DNA of 64,000 bases from Petrolisthes cinctipes (lineage: Eukaryota > Arthropoda > Malacostraca > Decapoda > Porcellanidae), in assembly GCA_033782935.1 (NCBI GenBank), contig JAWQEG010000369.1:315501-379500 (forward strand). Direction: 5' to 3'. The notes under the pieces were generated by a model, which worked only from the letters and a program-made list of their open reading frames with translations, had not been told where the DNA came from and searched no databases. A program made the translations under genes and the position numbers. Of the stretch, positions 12,801 through 27,032 are shown piece after piece; within the stretch, counting starts at the first letter, position 1; each line of letters starts with the position of its first letter.

Positions 12801-15800
12801 TAGCTTCTGGGACCCAAAAATATCGAATTTTCGAGTGTTCTGAACCTGAATTTGAGATATAAACGGGTACAGAAGATGCATGCACATATCGATTTTGGGC
12901 ACCTAAAATATTGATTTTCAGCATGTTTTGGGTCTGTAATTTGAAAATACTCTAACACGGAGTAGGCATGTACAGATCGCTTCTGGGACCCAAAAATATC
13001 GAATTTTCGGGTGTTTTGAGCCTGAATTTGAGATATAAACGGGTACTGAAGATGAATGCACATATTGACTTTGGGCACCTAAAATATCGATTTTTAGCAT
13101 GATTTGGGCCCATATATTGAAAAAATTCTAGCACTGAGTAGGCATGTACAGATCACTTCTGGGACCCAAAAATATCGAATTTTCGGGTGTTTTGAGCCTG
13201 AATTTGGGAAATAAACGGGTACAGAAGATGCATACCCATATTGACTTTAGGCACCTAAAATATTGATTTTCAGCATGTTTTGGGCCTGTAATTTAAACAT
13301 ACTCTAACACAGAGTAGGCATGTACAGATCGCTTCTGGGACCCAAAAATATCGAATTTTCGGTTGTTTTAAGCCTGAATTTGAGATATAAACGGGTACAG
13401 AAGATGCATTCACATATCTACTTTTTGCACCTAAAATATAGATTTTTAGCATGTTTTGGGCCCATATTTTGAAAAAATTCTAGCACTGAGTAGGCATGTA
13501 CAGATCGCTTCTGGGACCCAAAAATATCGAATTTTTGGGTGTTTTGAGCCTGAATTTGAGATATAAACGGGTACAGAAGATGCATGAACATATCGACTTT
13601 GGAAACATTAAATATCTATTTTTAGCATGTTTTGAGCCTATATTTTGAAAACATTCTAGCACTGAGTAGGCATGTACAGATCTCTTCTGGGACCCAAAAA
13701 TGTTGAATTTTCGGGTGTTTTTAGCCTGAATTTGAGATATAAACGGGTACTGAAGATCCAAGCACATATCTACTTTTTGCACCTAAAATATCGATTTTGA
13801 TTATGTTTTGGGTCTGTATCTTGAAAACATTCTAGCAAGGAGTAGGCCTGAACAGATCGCTTCTGTGACATAAAAATATCGAATTTTCGAGTGTTTTGAG
13901 CCTGAATTTGGGAAATAAACGGGTACAGAAGATGCATACACATATTAACTTTGAGCACCTAAAATTTCGATTTTAAGCATGTTTTGGGCCTATATTTTAA
14001 AAATATTCTAGCATTAAGTAGGCATGTACAGATCGCTTCTGGGACCCAAAAATATCGAATTTTCGGGTGTTTTGAGCCTGAATCTGGGATATAAACGGAT
14101 TCAGAAGATGCATACACATATTGACTTTGGGCACCTAAAATATCGATTTTCAGCATGTTTTAGGCCTGTATTATGAAAATACTCTAACACGGAGTAGGCA
14201 TGTACAGATCGCTTCTGGGACACAAAGATATCAAATTTTCGTGTGTTTTGAGCATGAATTTGAGATATAAACGGGTACAGAAGATGCAAGCACATATCGA
14301 CTTTGGGCACCTAAAATATCGATTTCTAGCATGTTTTGGGCGTATATCTTGAAAATATTCTAGCACTATAGATCGCTTCTGGGACCCAAAAATATCGAAT
14401 TTTCAAGTGTTTTGAGCCTGAATTTGTTGATATAAACGGGTACTGAAGATGAATACACATATTGACTTTGGGCACCTAAAATATTGATTTCCAGCATGTT
14501 TTGGGCCTGTATATTGAAAATACTCTAACACGGAGTAGGCATGTACAGATCGCTTCTGGGACCCAAAAATATCGAATTTTCGGGTGTTTTGAGCCTGAAT
14601 TTGAGATATAAACGGGTACAGAAGATGCATACACATATTGACTTTGGGCACCTAAAATATTGATTTTCAGCATGTTTTGGGCCTGTATTTTAAACATATT
14701 CTAACACAGAGTAGGCATGTACAGATCGCTTCTGGGACCCAAAAATATCGAATTTTCGGTTGTTTTAAGCCTGAATTTGAGATATAAACGGGTACAGAAG
14801 ATGCATGCACATATCGACTTTGGGCACCTAAAATATCGATTTTTAGCATGTTTTGGGTGTATATTTTGAAAACATTCTAGCACTGAGTAAGCATGTACAG
14901 ATCGCTTCTGGGACCCAAAAATATCGAATTTTCGGGTGTTTTGAGCCTGAATATGAGATATAAACGGGTACAGAAGATACATGCACATATCGACTTTGGG
15001 TACCCAAAATATCGATTTTTAGCATGTTTTGGGCCTATATTTTAAAAATATTCTAGCATTAAGTAGGCATGTACAGATCGCTTCTGGGACCCAAAAATAT
15101 CGAATTTTCGGGTGTTTTGAGCCTGAATTTGGGATATAAACGGATTCAGAAGATGCATACACATATTGACTTTGGGCACCTAAAATATCGATTTTCAGCA
15201 TGTTTTAGGCCTGTATTTTGAAAATACTCTAACACGGAGTAGGCATGTACAGATCGCTTCTAGGACCCAAAAATATCGAATTTTCGGGTGTATTGAGCCT
15301 GAATTTGAGATATAAACGGGTACAGAAGATGCATGCACATATCGACTTTAGGCACTTAAAATATCGATTTTTACCCTGTTTTGGGCCCATAACTTGAAAA
15401 TATTCTAGCACTGAGTAGGCATGTACAGATCGCTTCTGGGACCCAAAAATATCGAATTTTTGGGTGTTTAGAGCCTTAATTTGGGATATAAACGGGTACA
15501 GAAGATGCATGCTCATATTGACTTTGGGCACCTAAAATATCGATTTTTAGCATGTTTTGGGCACATATTTTGAAAAAATTCTAGCACTGAGTAGGCATGT
15601 ACAGATTGCTTCTGGGACCCAAATATATCGAATTTTCGAGTGTTTTGAGCCTGAATTTGAGATATTAACGGGTACAGAAGATGCATGCACATATCGACTT
15701 TGGAAACATTAAATATCGATTTTTATCATGATTTGAGCCTATATTTTGAAAACATTCTAGCACTGAGTAGGCATGTACAGATCGCTTCTGGGACCCAAAA

Positions 15801-17747
15801 ATATCGAATTTTCGGATGTTTTGAGCCTGAATTTGGGATATAAACGGGTACAGAAGATGCATACACATATTGACTTTGGGCACCTAAAATATCGATTTTT
15901 AGCATGTTTTGGGCCTGTATATTGAAAATACTCTACCACGAAGTAGGCATATACAGATCGCTTCTGGAACCCAAAAATTTCGAATTTTCGGGTGTTTTGA
16001 GCCAGAATTTGAGATATAAACGGGTACAGAAGATGCATGCACATATCGACTTTTGGCACCCAAAATATCGATTTTGAGCATGTTTTTGGCCTGTATTTTG
16101 AAAATACTCTAACACGGAGTAGTCATGTACAGATCGCTTCTGGAACCCAAAAATATCGAATTTTCGAGTGTTTTGAGCCTGAATTTAAGATATAAACGGG
16201 TACAGAAGATGCATGCACATTTCGAGTTTTGGCACCCAAAATATCGATTTTCAGCATGTTCTGGGCCTATATTTTGAAAATATTCTAGCACTGAGTAGGT
16301 ATGTACAGATCGCTTCTAGGACCCAAAAATATCGAATTTTCGGGTGTATTGAGCCTGAATTTGAGATATAAACGGGTACAGAAGATGCATGCACATATCG
16401 ACTTTTGGCACCCAAAATATCGATTTTGAGCATGTTTTTGGCCTGTATTTTGAAAATACTCTAACACGGAGTAGTCATGTACAGATCGCTTCTGGAACCC
16501 AAAAATATCGAATTTTCGAGTGTTTTGAGCCTGAATTTAAGATATAAACGGGTACAGAAGATGCATGCACATTTCGAGTTTTGGCACCCAAAATATCGAT
16601 TTTCAGCATGTTCTGGGCCAATATTTTGAAAATATTCTAGCACTGAGTAGGTATGTACAGATCGCTTCTGGAACCCAAAAATATCGAATTTTCGAGTGTT
16701 TTGAGCCTGAATTTGAGATATTAACGAGTACAGAAGATGCATGCACATATCGACTTTGGAAACATTAAATATCGATTTTTATCATGATTTCAGCCTATAT
16801 TTTGAAAACATTCTAGCACTGAGTAGGCATGTACAGATCGCTTCTGGGACCCAAAAATATCGAATTTTCGGGTGTTTTGAGCCTGAATTTGGGATATAAA
16901 CGGGTACAGAAGATGCATACACATATTGACTTTGGGCACCTAAAATATCGATTTTTAGCATGTTTTGGGCCTGTATATTGAAAATACTCTACCACGAAGT
17001 AGGCATATACAGATCGCTTCTGGAACCCAAAAATTTCGAATTTTCGGGTGTTTTGAGCCTGAATTTGAGATATAAACGGGTACAGAAGATGCATGCACAT
17101 ATCGACTTTTGGCACCCAAAATATCGATTTTGAGCATGTTTTTGGCCTGTATTTTGAAAATACTCTAACACGGAGTAGTCATGTACAGATCGCTTCTGGG
17201 ACCCAAAAATATCGAATTTTCGAGTGTTTTGAGCCTGAATTTAAGATATAAACGGGTACAGAAGATGCATGCACATTTCGACTTTTGGCACCCAAAATAT
17301 CGATTTTCAGCATATTTTGAGCCTATATTTTGAAAATATTCTAGCACTGAGTAGGCATGTACAGATCGCTTCTGGAACCCAAAAATGTTGAATTTTCGGG
17401 TATTTTGAGCCTGAATTTGAGATACAAACAGTTACTGAAGATGCATGAACATATCGACTTTGGACACCTAAAATATTGATTTGTAACATGTTTTGAGCCT
17501 ATATTTTGAAAACATTCTAGCACTGAGTAGGCATGCACAGATCCCTTCTGGGACCCAAAAATATTGATTTTCAGGCGTTTTGAGCCTGAATTTGAGATAT
17601 AAACGGTTACTGAAGATGCATGCACATATCGACTTTATGCACCTAAAATATCGATTTTTAGCATGTTTTGGGCCCATATTTTGAAAATACTCTAACACGG
17701 AGTAGGCATGTACAGATCGCTTCTGGGACCCAAAAATATCGAATTTT
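9839..17747 (+). repeat. Giant HOR (9838-bp period), copy 2, truncated
   Basis: This is a near-perfect copy of 1-7909. Homology ends abruptly at about 17747: the two copies are identical through TCGAATTTT, then copy 1 reads CGGGTG and later AATCTGGGA, while copy 2 reads AGGATG and AATTTGAGA. The break lies inside half A just after a conserved block, as expected for unequal exchange between out-of-register monomers. Confidence 0.92.
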
Positions 17748-20700
17748 AGGATGTTTTGAGCCTGAATTTGAGATATAAACGGGTACAGAAGATGCATGCA
17801 CATATCGACTTTGGACACATTAAATATCGATTTTTAGCATGTTTTGAGCCTATATTTTGAAAACATTCTAGCACTGTGTAGGCATGTACAGATCGCTTCT
17901 GGGACCCAAAAATGTTGAATTTTCGGGTATTTTGAGCCTGAATTTGAGATATAAACGGGTACTGAAGATGCATGCACATATCGGCTTTTTGCACCTAAAA
18001 TATCGATTTTGATTATGTTTTGGGTCTGTATCTTGAAAACATTCTAGCAAGGAGTAGGCATGTACAGATCGCTTCTGTGACCCAAAAATATAGAATTTTC
18101 GAGTGTTTTGAGCCTGAATTTGGGAAATAATCGAGTACAGAAGATGCATACACATATTAACTTTGGGCACCTAAAATATCGATTTTAAGCATGTTTTGGG
18201 CCTGTATATTGAAAATACTCTAACACGGAGTATGCATGTACAGATCGCTTCTGGGACCCAAAAATATCGAATTTTCGAGTGTTCTGAACCTGAATTTGAG
18301 ATATAAACGGGTACAGAAGATGCATGCACATATCGATTTTGGGCACCTAAAATATTGATTTTCAGCATGTTTTGGGCCTGTATTTTGAAAATACTCTAAC
18401 ACGGAGTAGGCATGTACAGATCGCTTCTGGGACCCAAAAATATCGAACTTTCGGGTGTTTTGAGCCTGAATTTGAGATATAAACGGGTACTGAAGATGAA
18501 TGCACATATTGACTTTGGGCAACTAAAATATCGATTTTTAGCATGATTTGGGCCCATATATTGAAAAAATTCTAGCACTAAGTAGGCATGTACAGATCAC
18601 TTCTGGGACCCAAAAATATCGAATTTTCGGGTGTTTTGAGCCTGAATTTGGGAAATAAACGGGTACAGAAGATGCATACCCATATTGACTTAAGGCACTT
18701 AAAATATTGATTTTCAGCATGTTTTGGGCCTGTATTTTAAACATACTCTAACACAGAGTAGGGATGTACAGATCGCTTCTGGGACCCAAAAATATAGAAT
18801 TTTCGGTTGTTTTATGCCTGAATTTGAGATATAAATGGGTACAGAAGATGCATGCACATATCGACTTTTTGCACCTAAAATATCGATTTTGAGCATGTTT
18901 TGGGCCTGTATTTTGAAAATACTCTAACACGGAGTAGGCATGTACAGATCGCTTCTGGTACACAAAAATATCGAAATTTCGAGTGTTTTACGCCTGAATT
19001 TGGGAAATAAACGGGTACAGAAGATGCATGCACATATCGAGTTTGTACACCTAAAATATCGATTTTTAGCATGTTTTGAGCCTATATTTTGAAAATATTC
19101 TAGCACTGAGTAGGCATGTTCAGATCGCTTCTGGGACTCAAGAATATTGAATTTATGGGTGTTTTGAGCCTGAATTTGAGATATAAACGGGTACTGAAAA
19201 TGCATACACATATTAACTTTGGGCACCTAAAATATCGATTTTCAGCATGTTTTGGGCCTGTATATTGAAAATACTCTACCACGGAGTAGGCATGTACAGA
19301 TTGCTTCTGGGACCCAAAAATATCGAATTTTCGGGTGTTTTGAGCCTGAATTCGAGATATAAACGGGTACAGAAGATGCATGCACATATCGACTTTGGGC
19401 ACCCAAAATAAAGATTTTGAGCATGTTTTTGGCCTGTATTTTGAAAATACTCTAACACGGAGTAGTCATGTACAGATCGCTTCTGGGACCCAAAAAAATC
19501 GAAGTTTCGAGTGTTTTGAGCCTGAATTTAAGATATAAAAGGGTACAGAAGATTCATGCACATATCGACTTTTGGCACCCAAAATATTGATTTTCAGCAT
19601 GTTCTGTGCCTTTATTTTGAAAAAACTAACACGGAGTAGGCATGTACAGATCGCTTCTGGTACACAAAAATATCGAAATTTCGAGTGTTTTGAGCCTGAA
19701 TTTGGGAAATAAACGAATACAGAAGATGCATACACATATTAACTTTGGGCACCTAAAATATCGATTTTCAGCTTGTTTTTGGCCTGTATATAGAAAATAC
19801 TCTAACACAGAGTAGGCATGTACAGATCGCTTCTGGGACCCAAAAATATCGAATTTTCGGGTGTTTTTAGCCTGAATTTGAGATATAAACGGGTACAGAA
19901 GATGCATGCACATATCGACTTTGGGCACTCAAAATATCGATTTTGAGCATATTTTGAGCCTGTATTTTGAAAATACTCTAACACGGAGTAGGCATGTACA
20001 GATCGCTTCTGGGACACAAAAATATCGAATTTTCGAGTGTTTTGAACATGAATTTGGAATATAAACGGGTAAAGAAGATGCATGCACATATTGACTTTGG
20101 GCACCCAAAATATAGATTTTGAGCATATTTTGAGCCTGTATTTTGAAAATACTCTAACACGGAGTAGGCATGTACAGATCGCTTCTGGGACACAAAAATA
20201 TCGAATTTTCGGGTGTTTTGAGCCTGAATTTGAGATATAAACGGGTACAGAAGATGCATGCACATATCGACTGTGGGAACCTAAATTATCGATTTTTAGC
20301 ATGTTTTGGTCGTATATTTTGAAAACATTCTAGCACTGAGTAGGCATGTACAGATCGCTTCTGGGACCCAAAAATATTGAATTTTCGGGTGTTTTGAGCC
20401 TGAATTTGAGATATAAACGGGTACTGATGATGCATGCACATATCGACTTTGGGCACCTAAAATATCGATTTTGAGCATGTTTTGGGCCTGTATTATGAAA
20501 ATACTCTAACACGGAGTAGGCATGTACAGATCGCTTCTTGGACACAAAGATATCGAATTTTCGTGAGTGTTGAGCCTGAATTTGAGATATAAACGGGTAC
20601 AGAAGATGCAAGCACATATCGAGTTTGGGCACCTAAAATATCGATATCTAGCATGTTTTGGGCGTATATCTTGAAAATATTCTAGCACTGAGTAGGCATA

Positions 20701-23689
20701 TATAGATCGCTTCTGGGACCCAAAAATATCGAATTTTCAAGTGTTTTGAGCCTGAATTTGGGATATAAACGGGTACAGAAGATGAATACACATATTGACT
20801 TTGGGCACCTAAAATATTGATTTCCAGCATGTTTTGGGCCTGTATTTTGAAAATACTCTAACACGGAGTAGGCATGTACAGATCGCTTCTGGGACCCAAA
20901 AATATCGAATTTTCGGGTGTTTTAAGCCAGAATTTGAGATATAAACGGGTACAAAAGATGCATGCACATATCGACTTTGGACACCTAAAATATCGAATTT
21001 TAGCATGTTTTGGCCCCATAACTTCAATATATTTTAGCACTCAGTAGGCATGTACAGATGGCTTCTGGGACCCAAAAATATCGAATTTTCGGGTGTTTTG
21101 AGCCTGAATTTGGGAAATAAACGGGTACAGAAGATGCATGCACATATCGACTTTGGGCACCTAAAATATTGATTTTCAGCATGTTTTGGGCCTGTATTTT
21201 GAAAATACTCTAACACGGAGTAGGCATGTACAGATAGCTTATGGGACCCAAAAATTTCGAATTTTCGGGTGTTTTGAGCCTGAATTTTAGATATAAACGG
21301 GTACAGAAGATGCATGCACATATCGACTTTGGGCACCCAAAATATCGATTTTGAGCATGTTTTTGGCCTGTATTTTGAAAATACTCTAACACGGAGTAGT
21401 CATGTACAGATAGCTTCTGGGATCCAAAAATATCGAATTTTCGAGTGTTTTGAGCCTGAATTTAAGATATAAACGGGTACAGAAGATGCATGCACATATC
21501 GACTTTTCGCACCCAAAATATCGATTTTCAGCATGTTCTGGGCTTATATTTTGAAAATATTCTAGCACTGAGTAGGTATGTACAGATCGCTTTTGGAACC
21601 CAAAAATATCGAATTGTCGGGTGTTTTAAGCCTGAATTTGGGATATAAACGGGTACAGATGATGCATACATATATTGACTTTGGGCACCTAAAATATCGA
21701 TTTTCATCATGTTTTGGGCCTGTATTTTGAAAATACTCTAACACAGAGTAGGCATGTACAGATCGCTTCTGGGACCCAAAAATATTGAATTTTCGGGAGT
21801 TTTGAGCCAGAATTCGAGATATAAACGGGTACAGAAGATTCATGCACATATTATCTTTAGACACCTAAAATATCGATTTTAAGCATGTTTTGAGCCTATA
21901 TTTTGAAAACATTCTAGCACTGAGTAGGTATGTACAGATCGCTTCTGGAACCAAAAAATATTGATTTTTGGGTGTTTTGAGCCTTAATTTGAGATATAAA
22001 CGGTTACTGAAGATGCACATATCGACCTTTGACATCTAAAATATCGATTTTGAGCATGTTTTGGGTCTGTATCTTAAAAACATTCTAGCAAGGAGTAGGC
22101 ATGTACAGATCGCTTCTGGGACCCAAAAATATCGAATTTTCGGGTTTTTTGAGCCTGAATTTGAGATATAAACGGGTACAGAAGATGCATACCCATATTG
22201 ACTTAAGGCACCTAAAATATCGATTTTCAGCATTCTTTGGGCCTGTATATTGAAAATACTCTAACACAGAGTAGGCATGTACAGATCGCTTCTGGGACAA
22301 AAAAATATCGAATTTTTGAGTGTTTTAAACCTGAATTTGGAATGTAAACGGGTACAGAAGATGCATGCACATATCGAGTTTGGACACCTAAAATATCGAT
22401 TTTTAGCATGTTTTGAGCCTATATTTTGAAAACATTCTAGCACTGAGTAGGCATGTTCAGATCGCTTCTGAGACCCAAGAATATTGAATTTACGGGTGTT
22501 TTGAGCCTGAATTTGAGATATAAACGGGTACTGAAGATGCATGCACATATCGACTTTGGGCACTTAAAATATCGATTTTTACCATGTTTTGGGCCCATAT
22601 CTTGAAAATATTCTAGCACTTAGTAGGCATGTACAGATCGCTTCTGGGACCCAAAAATATCGAATTTTCGGGTGTTTTGAGCCTGAATTTGGGATATAAA
22701 CGGGTACAGAAGATGCATACACATATTGTCTTTGGGCAACTAAAATATCGATTTTTAGCATGTTTTGGGCCTGTATATTGAAAATACAATACCACGGAGT
22801 AGGCATGTACAGATTGCTTCTGGGACCCAAAAATATCGAATTTTCGGGTGTTTTGAGCCTGAATTTGAGATATAAACGAGTACAGAAGATGCATGCACAT
22901 ATCGACTTTGGGAACACAAAATATCGATTTTGAGCATGTTATTGGCCTGTATTTTGAAAATACTCTAACACGGAGTAGTCATGTAGAGATCGCTTCTGGG
23001 ACCCAAAAATATCGAATTTTCGAGTGTTTTGAGCCTGAATTTAAGATATAAACGGGTACAGAAGATGCATGCACATATCGACTTTTGGCACCCAAAATAT
23101 TGATTTTCAGCATGTTCTGTGCCTGTATTTTGAAAAAACTAACACGGAGTAGGCATGTACAGATCGCTTCTGGTACACAAAAATATCGAAATTTCGAGTG
23201 TTTTGTGCCTGAATATGGGAAATAAACGGGTACAGACGATGCATACACATATTAACTTTGGGCACCTAAAATATCGATTTTCAGCATGGTTTGGGCCTGT
23301 ATATTGAAAATACTCTAACACGGAGTAGGCATGTACAGATCGCTTCTGGGACACAAAAATATCGAATTTTCGGGTGTTCTTAGCCTGAATTTAAGATATA
23401 ACCGGGTACAGAAGATGCATGCACATATCGACTTTGGGCCCCTAAAATATCGATTTCCACCATGTTTTGGGCCTGTATCTTGAAAATACTCTAACACGGA
23501 GTAGGCATGTACAGATCGCTTCTGGGAACCAAAAATATCGAATTTTCCGGTGTTTTGAGCCTGAATTTGAGATATAAACGGGTACAGAAGATGCATGAAC
23601 ATATCGACCTTTTGCACTTAAAATATCGATTTTTAGCATGTTTTGGGCCCATATTTTGAAAAAATTCTAGCACTGAGTAGGCATGTACA
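17748..23689 (+). repeat. Mosaic satellite segment with weak 3513-bp periodicity
   Basis: This is ordinary monomers without a dominant HOR. The first part resembles monomers near 2500-3600 (offset 15282; both share a GAGTATGCATG variant, at 2946 and 18228), then monomers near 620-1130 (offset 18095). 19242-19750 matches 22755-23260 at 3513 bp (20 monomers minus 7 bp), including the GAAAAAACTAAC marker at about 19620 and 23133. The patchwork suggests repeated exchange among older HOR pieces. Confidence 0.8.
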
Positions 23690-24580
23690 GATCGCTTCTG
23701 GGACCCAAAAATATCGAATTTTCGGGTGTTTTGAGCCTGAATTTGAGATATAAACGGGTACAAAAGATGCATGCACATATCGACTTTGCAACACCTAAAA
23801 TATCGATTTTTAGCATGTTTTGGCCTCATAACTTCAATATATTTTAGCACTTAGTAGGCATGTACAGATGGCTTCTGGGACCCAAAAATATCGAATTTTC
23901 GGGTGTTTTGAGCCTGAATTTGGGAAATAAACGGGTACAGAAAATTCATACACATATTGACTTGGGGCACCTAAAATATCGATTTTCAGCATGTTTTGTG
24001 CCTGTACATTGAAAATACTCTAACACGGAGTAGGCATGTACAGATCGCTTCTGGGTCCCAAAAATATCGAATTTTCGGGTGGTTTGAGCCTGAATTTGAG
24101 ATATAAACGGGTAGAGAAGATGCATGCACATATCGACTTTGGGCACCTAAAATATCGATTTTTAGCATGATTTGGGCCCATAAATTTAAAAAATTCTAGC
24201 ACCAGGTAGGCATGTACAGATCGCTTCTGGGCCCAAAAATATCGAATTTTCGGGTGTTTTGAGCCTGAATTTGGGATATAAACGGGTACAGAAGATGCAT
24301 ACACATATTGACTTTGGGCAACTAAAATATCGATTTTCAGCATCTTTTGGGCCTGTATATTAAAAATACTCTACCACGGAGTAGGCATATACAGATCGCT
24401 TGTGCGACACAAAAATATTGAATTTTCGGGTGTTTTGAGCCTGAATTTTAGATATAAACGGGTACAGAAGATGCATGCACATATCGACTTTGGGCACCCA
24501 AAATATCGATTTTGAGCATGTTTTTTGGCCTGTATTCTGAAAATACTCTAACACGGAGTAGTCATGTACAGATCGCTTCT
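23690..24580 (+). repeat. 14-mer HOR, leading partial copy lacking one monomer
   Basis: Order and private variants match the following HOR units. Examples are CCTCATAACTTCAATATATT at about 23824, the CATAAATTTAAAAAATTC monomer at about 24180 and the CATCTTTTGGGCC monomer at about 24342. Relative to the next copy the offset is 2276 bp on the left and 2452 bp on the right, so exactly one 176-bp monomer is missing here. A 2-bp deletion is present at about 24231 (GGGCCC in place of GGGACCC plus one base). Confidence 0.78.
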
Positions 24581-27032
24581 GGGATCCAAAAATATCGAAT
24601 TTTCGAGTGTTTTGAGCCTGAATTTAAGATATAAACGGGTACAGAAGATGCATGCACATATCGACTTTTGGCACCCAAAATATCGATTTTCAGCATGTTC
24701 TGGGCTTATATTTTGAAAATATTCTAGCACTGAGTAGGTATGTACAGATCGCTTCTGGAACCCAAAAATATCGAATTTTCGGGTGTTTTGAGCCTGAATT
24801 TGGGATATAAACGGGTACAGATGATGCATACATATATTGACTTTGGGCACCTAAAATATCGATTTTCATCATGTTTTGGGCCTGTATTTTGAAAATACTC
24901 TAACACAGAGTAGGCATGTACAGATCGCTTCTGGGACCCAAAAATATCGAATTTTCGGGGGTTTTGAGCCTGAATTCGAGATATAAACGGGTACAGAAGA
25001 TTCATGCACATATCGTCTTTAGACACCTAAAATATCGATTTTAAGCATGTTTTGAGCCTATATTTTGAAAACATTCTAGCACTGAGTAGGTATGTACAGA
25101 TCGCTTCTGGGACCAAAAAATATTGATTTTCGGGTGTTTTGAGCCTGAATTTGAGATATAAACGGTTACTGAAGATGCATGCACATATCGACCTTTTACA
25201 CCTAAAATATCGATTTTGAGCATGTTTTGTTTCTGTATCTTGAAAACATTCTAGCAAGGAGTAGGCATGTACAGATCGCTTCTGGGACCCAAAAATATCG
25301 AATTTTCGGGTGTTTTGAGCCTGAAATAGAGATATAAACGGGTACAGAAGATGCATACACATATTGACTTTGGGCACCTAAAATATCGATTTTTAGCATG
25401 TTTTGGGCCCATATTTCGAAAAAATTCTAGCACTGAGTAGGCATGTACAGATCGCTTCTGGGACCCAAAAATATTGAGTTTTCGGGCGTTTTGAGCTTGA
25501 ATTTGAGATATAAACGGGTACTGAAGATACATGCACATATCGAATTTGGGCACCGAAAATATCGGTTTTTAGCATGTTTTGGGCCTGTATTATGAAAATA
25601 CTCTAACCAGGAGTAGGCATGTACAGATCGCTTCTGGGACACAAAGATATCGAATTTTCGTGTGTTTTGAGCCTGAATTTGAGATATAAACGGGTACAGA
25701 AGATGCATGCACATATCGACTTTGGGCACCTAAAATATCGATTTCTAGCATGTCTTGGGCGTATATCTTCAAAATATTCTAGCACTATAGATCGCTTCTG
25801 GGACCCAAAAATATCGAATTTTCAAGTGTTTTGAGCCTGAATTTGGGATATAAACGGGTACAGAAGATGAATACACATATTGACTTTGGGCACCTAAAAT
25901 ATTGATTTCCAGCATGTTTTGGGTCTGTATTTTGAAGATACTCTAACACGGAGTAGGCATGTACAGATCACTTCTGGGACCCAAAAAATATCGAATTTTC
26001 GGGTGTTTTGAGCCTGAATTTGAGATATAAACGGGTACAAAAGATGCATGCACATATCTACTTTGGACACCTAAAATATCGATTTTTAGCATGTTTTGGC
26101 CCCATAACTTCAATATATTTTAGCACTCAGTAGGCATGTACAGATCGCTTCTGGGACCCAAAAATATCGAATTTTCGGGTGTTTTGAGCCTGAATTTGGG
26201 AAATAAACGTGTACAGAAGATGCATACACATATTGACTTTGGGCACCTAAAATATCGATTTTCAGCATGTTTTGTGCCTGTATATTGAAAATACTCTAAC
26301 ACGGAGTAGGCATGTACAGATCGCTTCTGGGACCCAAAAATGTTGAATTTTCGGGTGTTCTGAACCTGAATTTGAGATATAAACGGGTACAGAAGATGCA
26401 TGCACATATCGACTTTGGGCATCTAAAATATTGATTTTCAGCATGTTTTGGGCCTGTATTTTGAAAATACTCTAACACGGAGTAGGCATGTACAGATCGC
26501 TTCTGGGACCCAAAAATATCGAATTTTCGGGTGTTTTGAGCCTGAATTTGAGATATAAACGGGTACAGAAGATGCATGCACATATCGACTTTGGGCACCT
26601 AAAATATCGATTTTTAGCATGATTTGGGCCCATAAATTTAAAAAATTCTAGCACCAGGTAGGCATGTACAGATCGCTTCTAGGACCCAAAAATATCGAAT
26701 TTTCGGGTGTTTTGAGCCTGAATTTGGGATATAAACGGGTACAGAAGATGCATACACATATTGACTTTGGGCAACTAAAATATCGATTTTCAGCATCTTT
26801 TGGGCCTGTATATTAAAAATACTCTACCACGGAGTAGGCATATACAGATCGCTTGTGCAACACAAAAATTTCGAATTTTCGGGTGTTTTGAGCCTGAATT
26901 TTAGATATAAACGGGTACAGAAGATGAATGCACATATCGACTTTGGGCACCCAAAATTTCGATTTTGAGCATGTTTTTGGCCTGTATTTTGAAAATACTC
27001 TAACACGGAAAAGTTATGTACAGATCGCTTCT
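24581..27032 (+). repeat. 14-mer HOR copy 1 (2452 bp)
   Basis: This is a complete unit, phased from the rare GGGATCC variant at 24581 to its recurrence at 27033. It contains the diagnostic monomers of this HOR in order: the GATGATGCATACATATATTG monomer, the GGTTACTGAAG monomer, the 12-bp-deleted monomer (about 25786), the CCCCATAACTTCAATATATT monomer (about 26101) and the CATAAATTTAAAAAATTC monomer (about 26631). Length is 14 x 176 minus 12. Confidence 0.9.

Noticed and set aside
7900..17750. Assembly artefact as the explanation of the 9838-bp repeat
   Set aside because: The copies differ at scattered sites and diverge cleanly at one point, which fits real duplication better than a repeated contig. 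Only read coverage could settle it.
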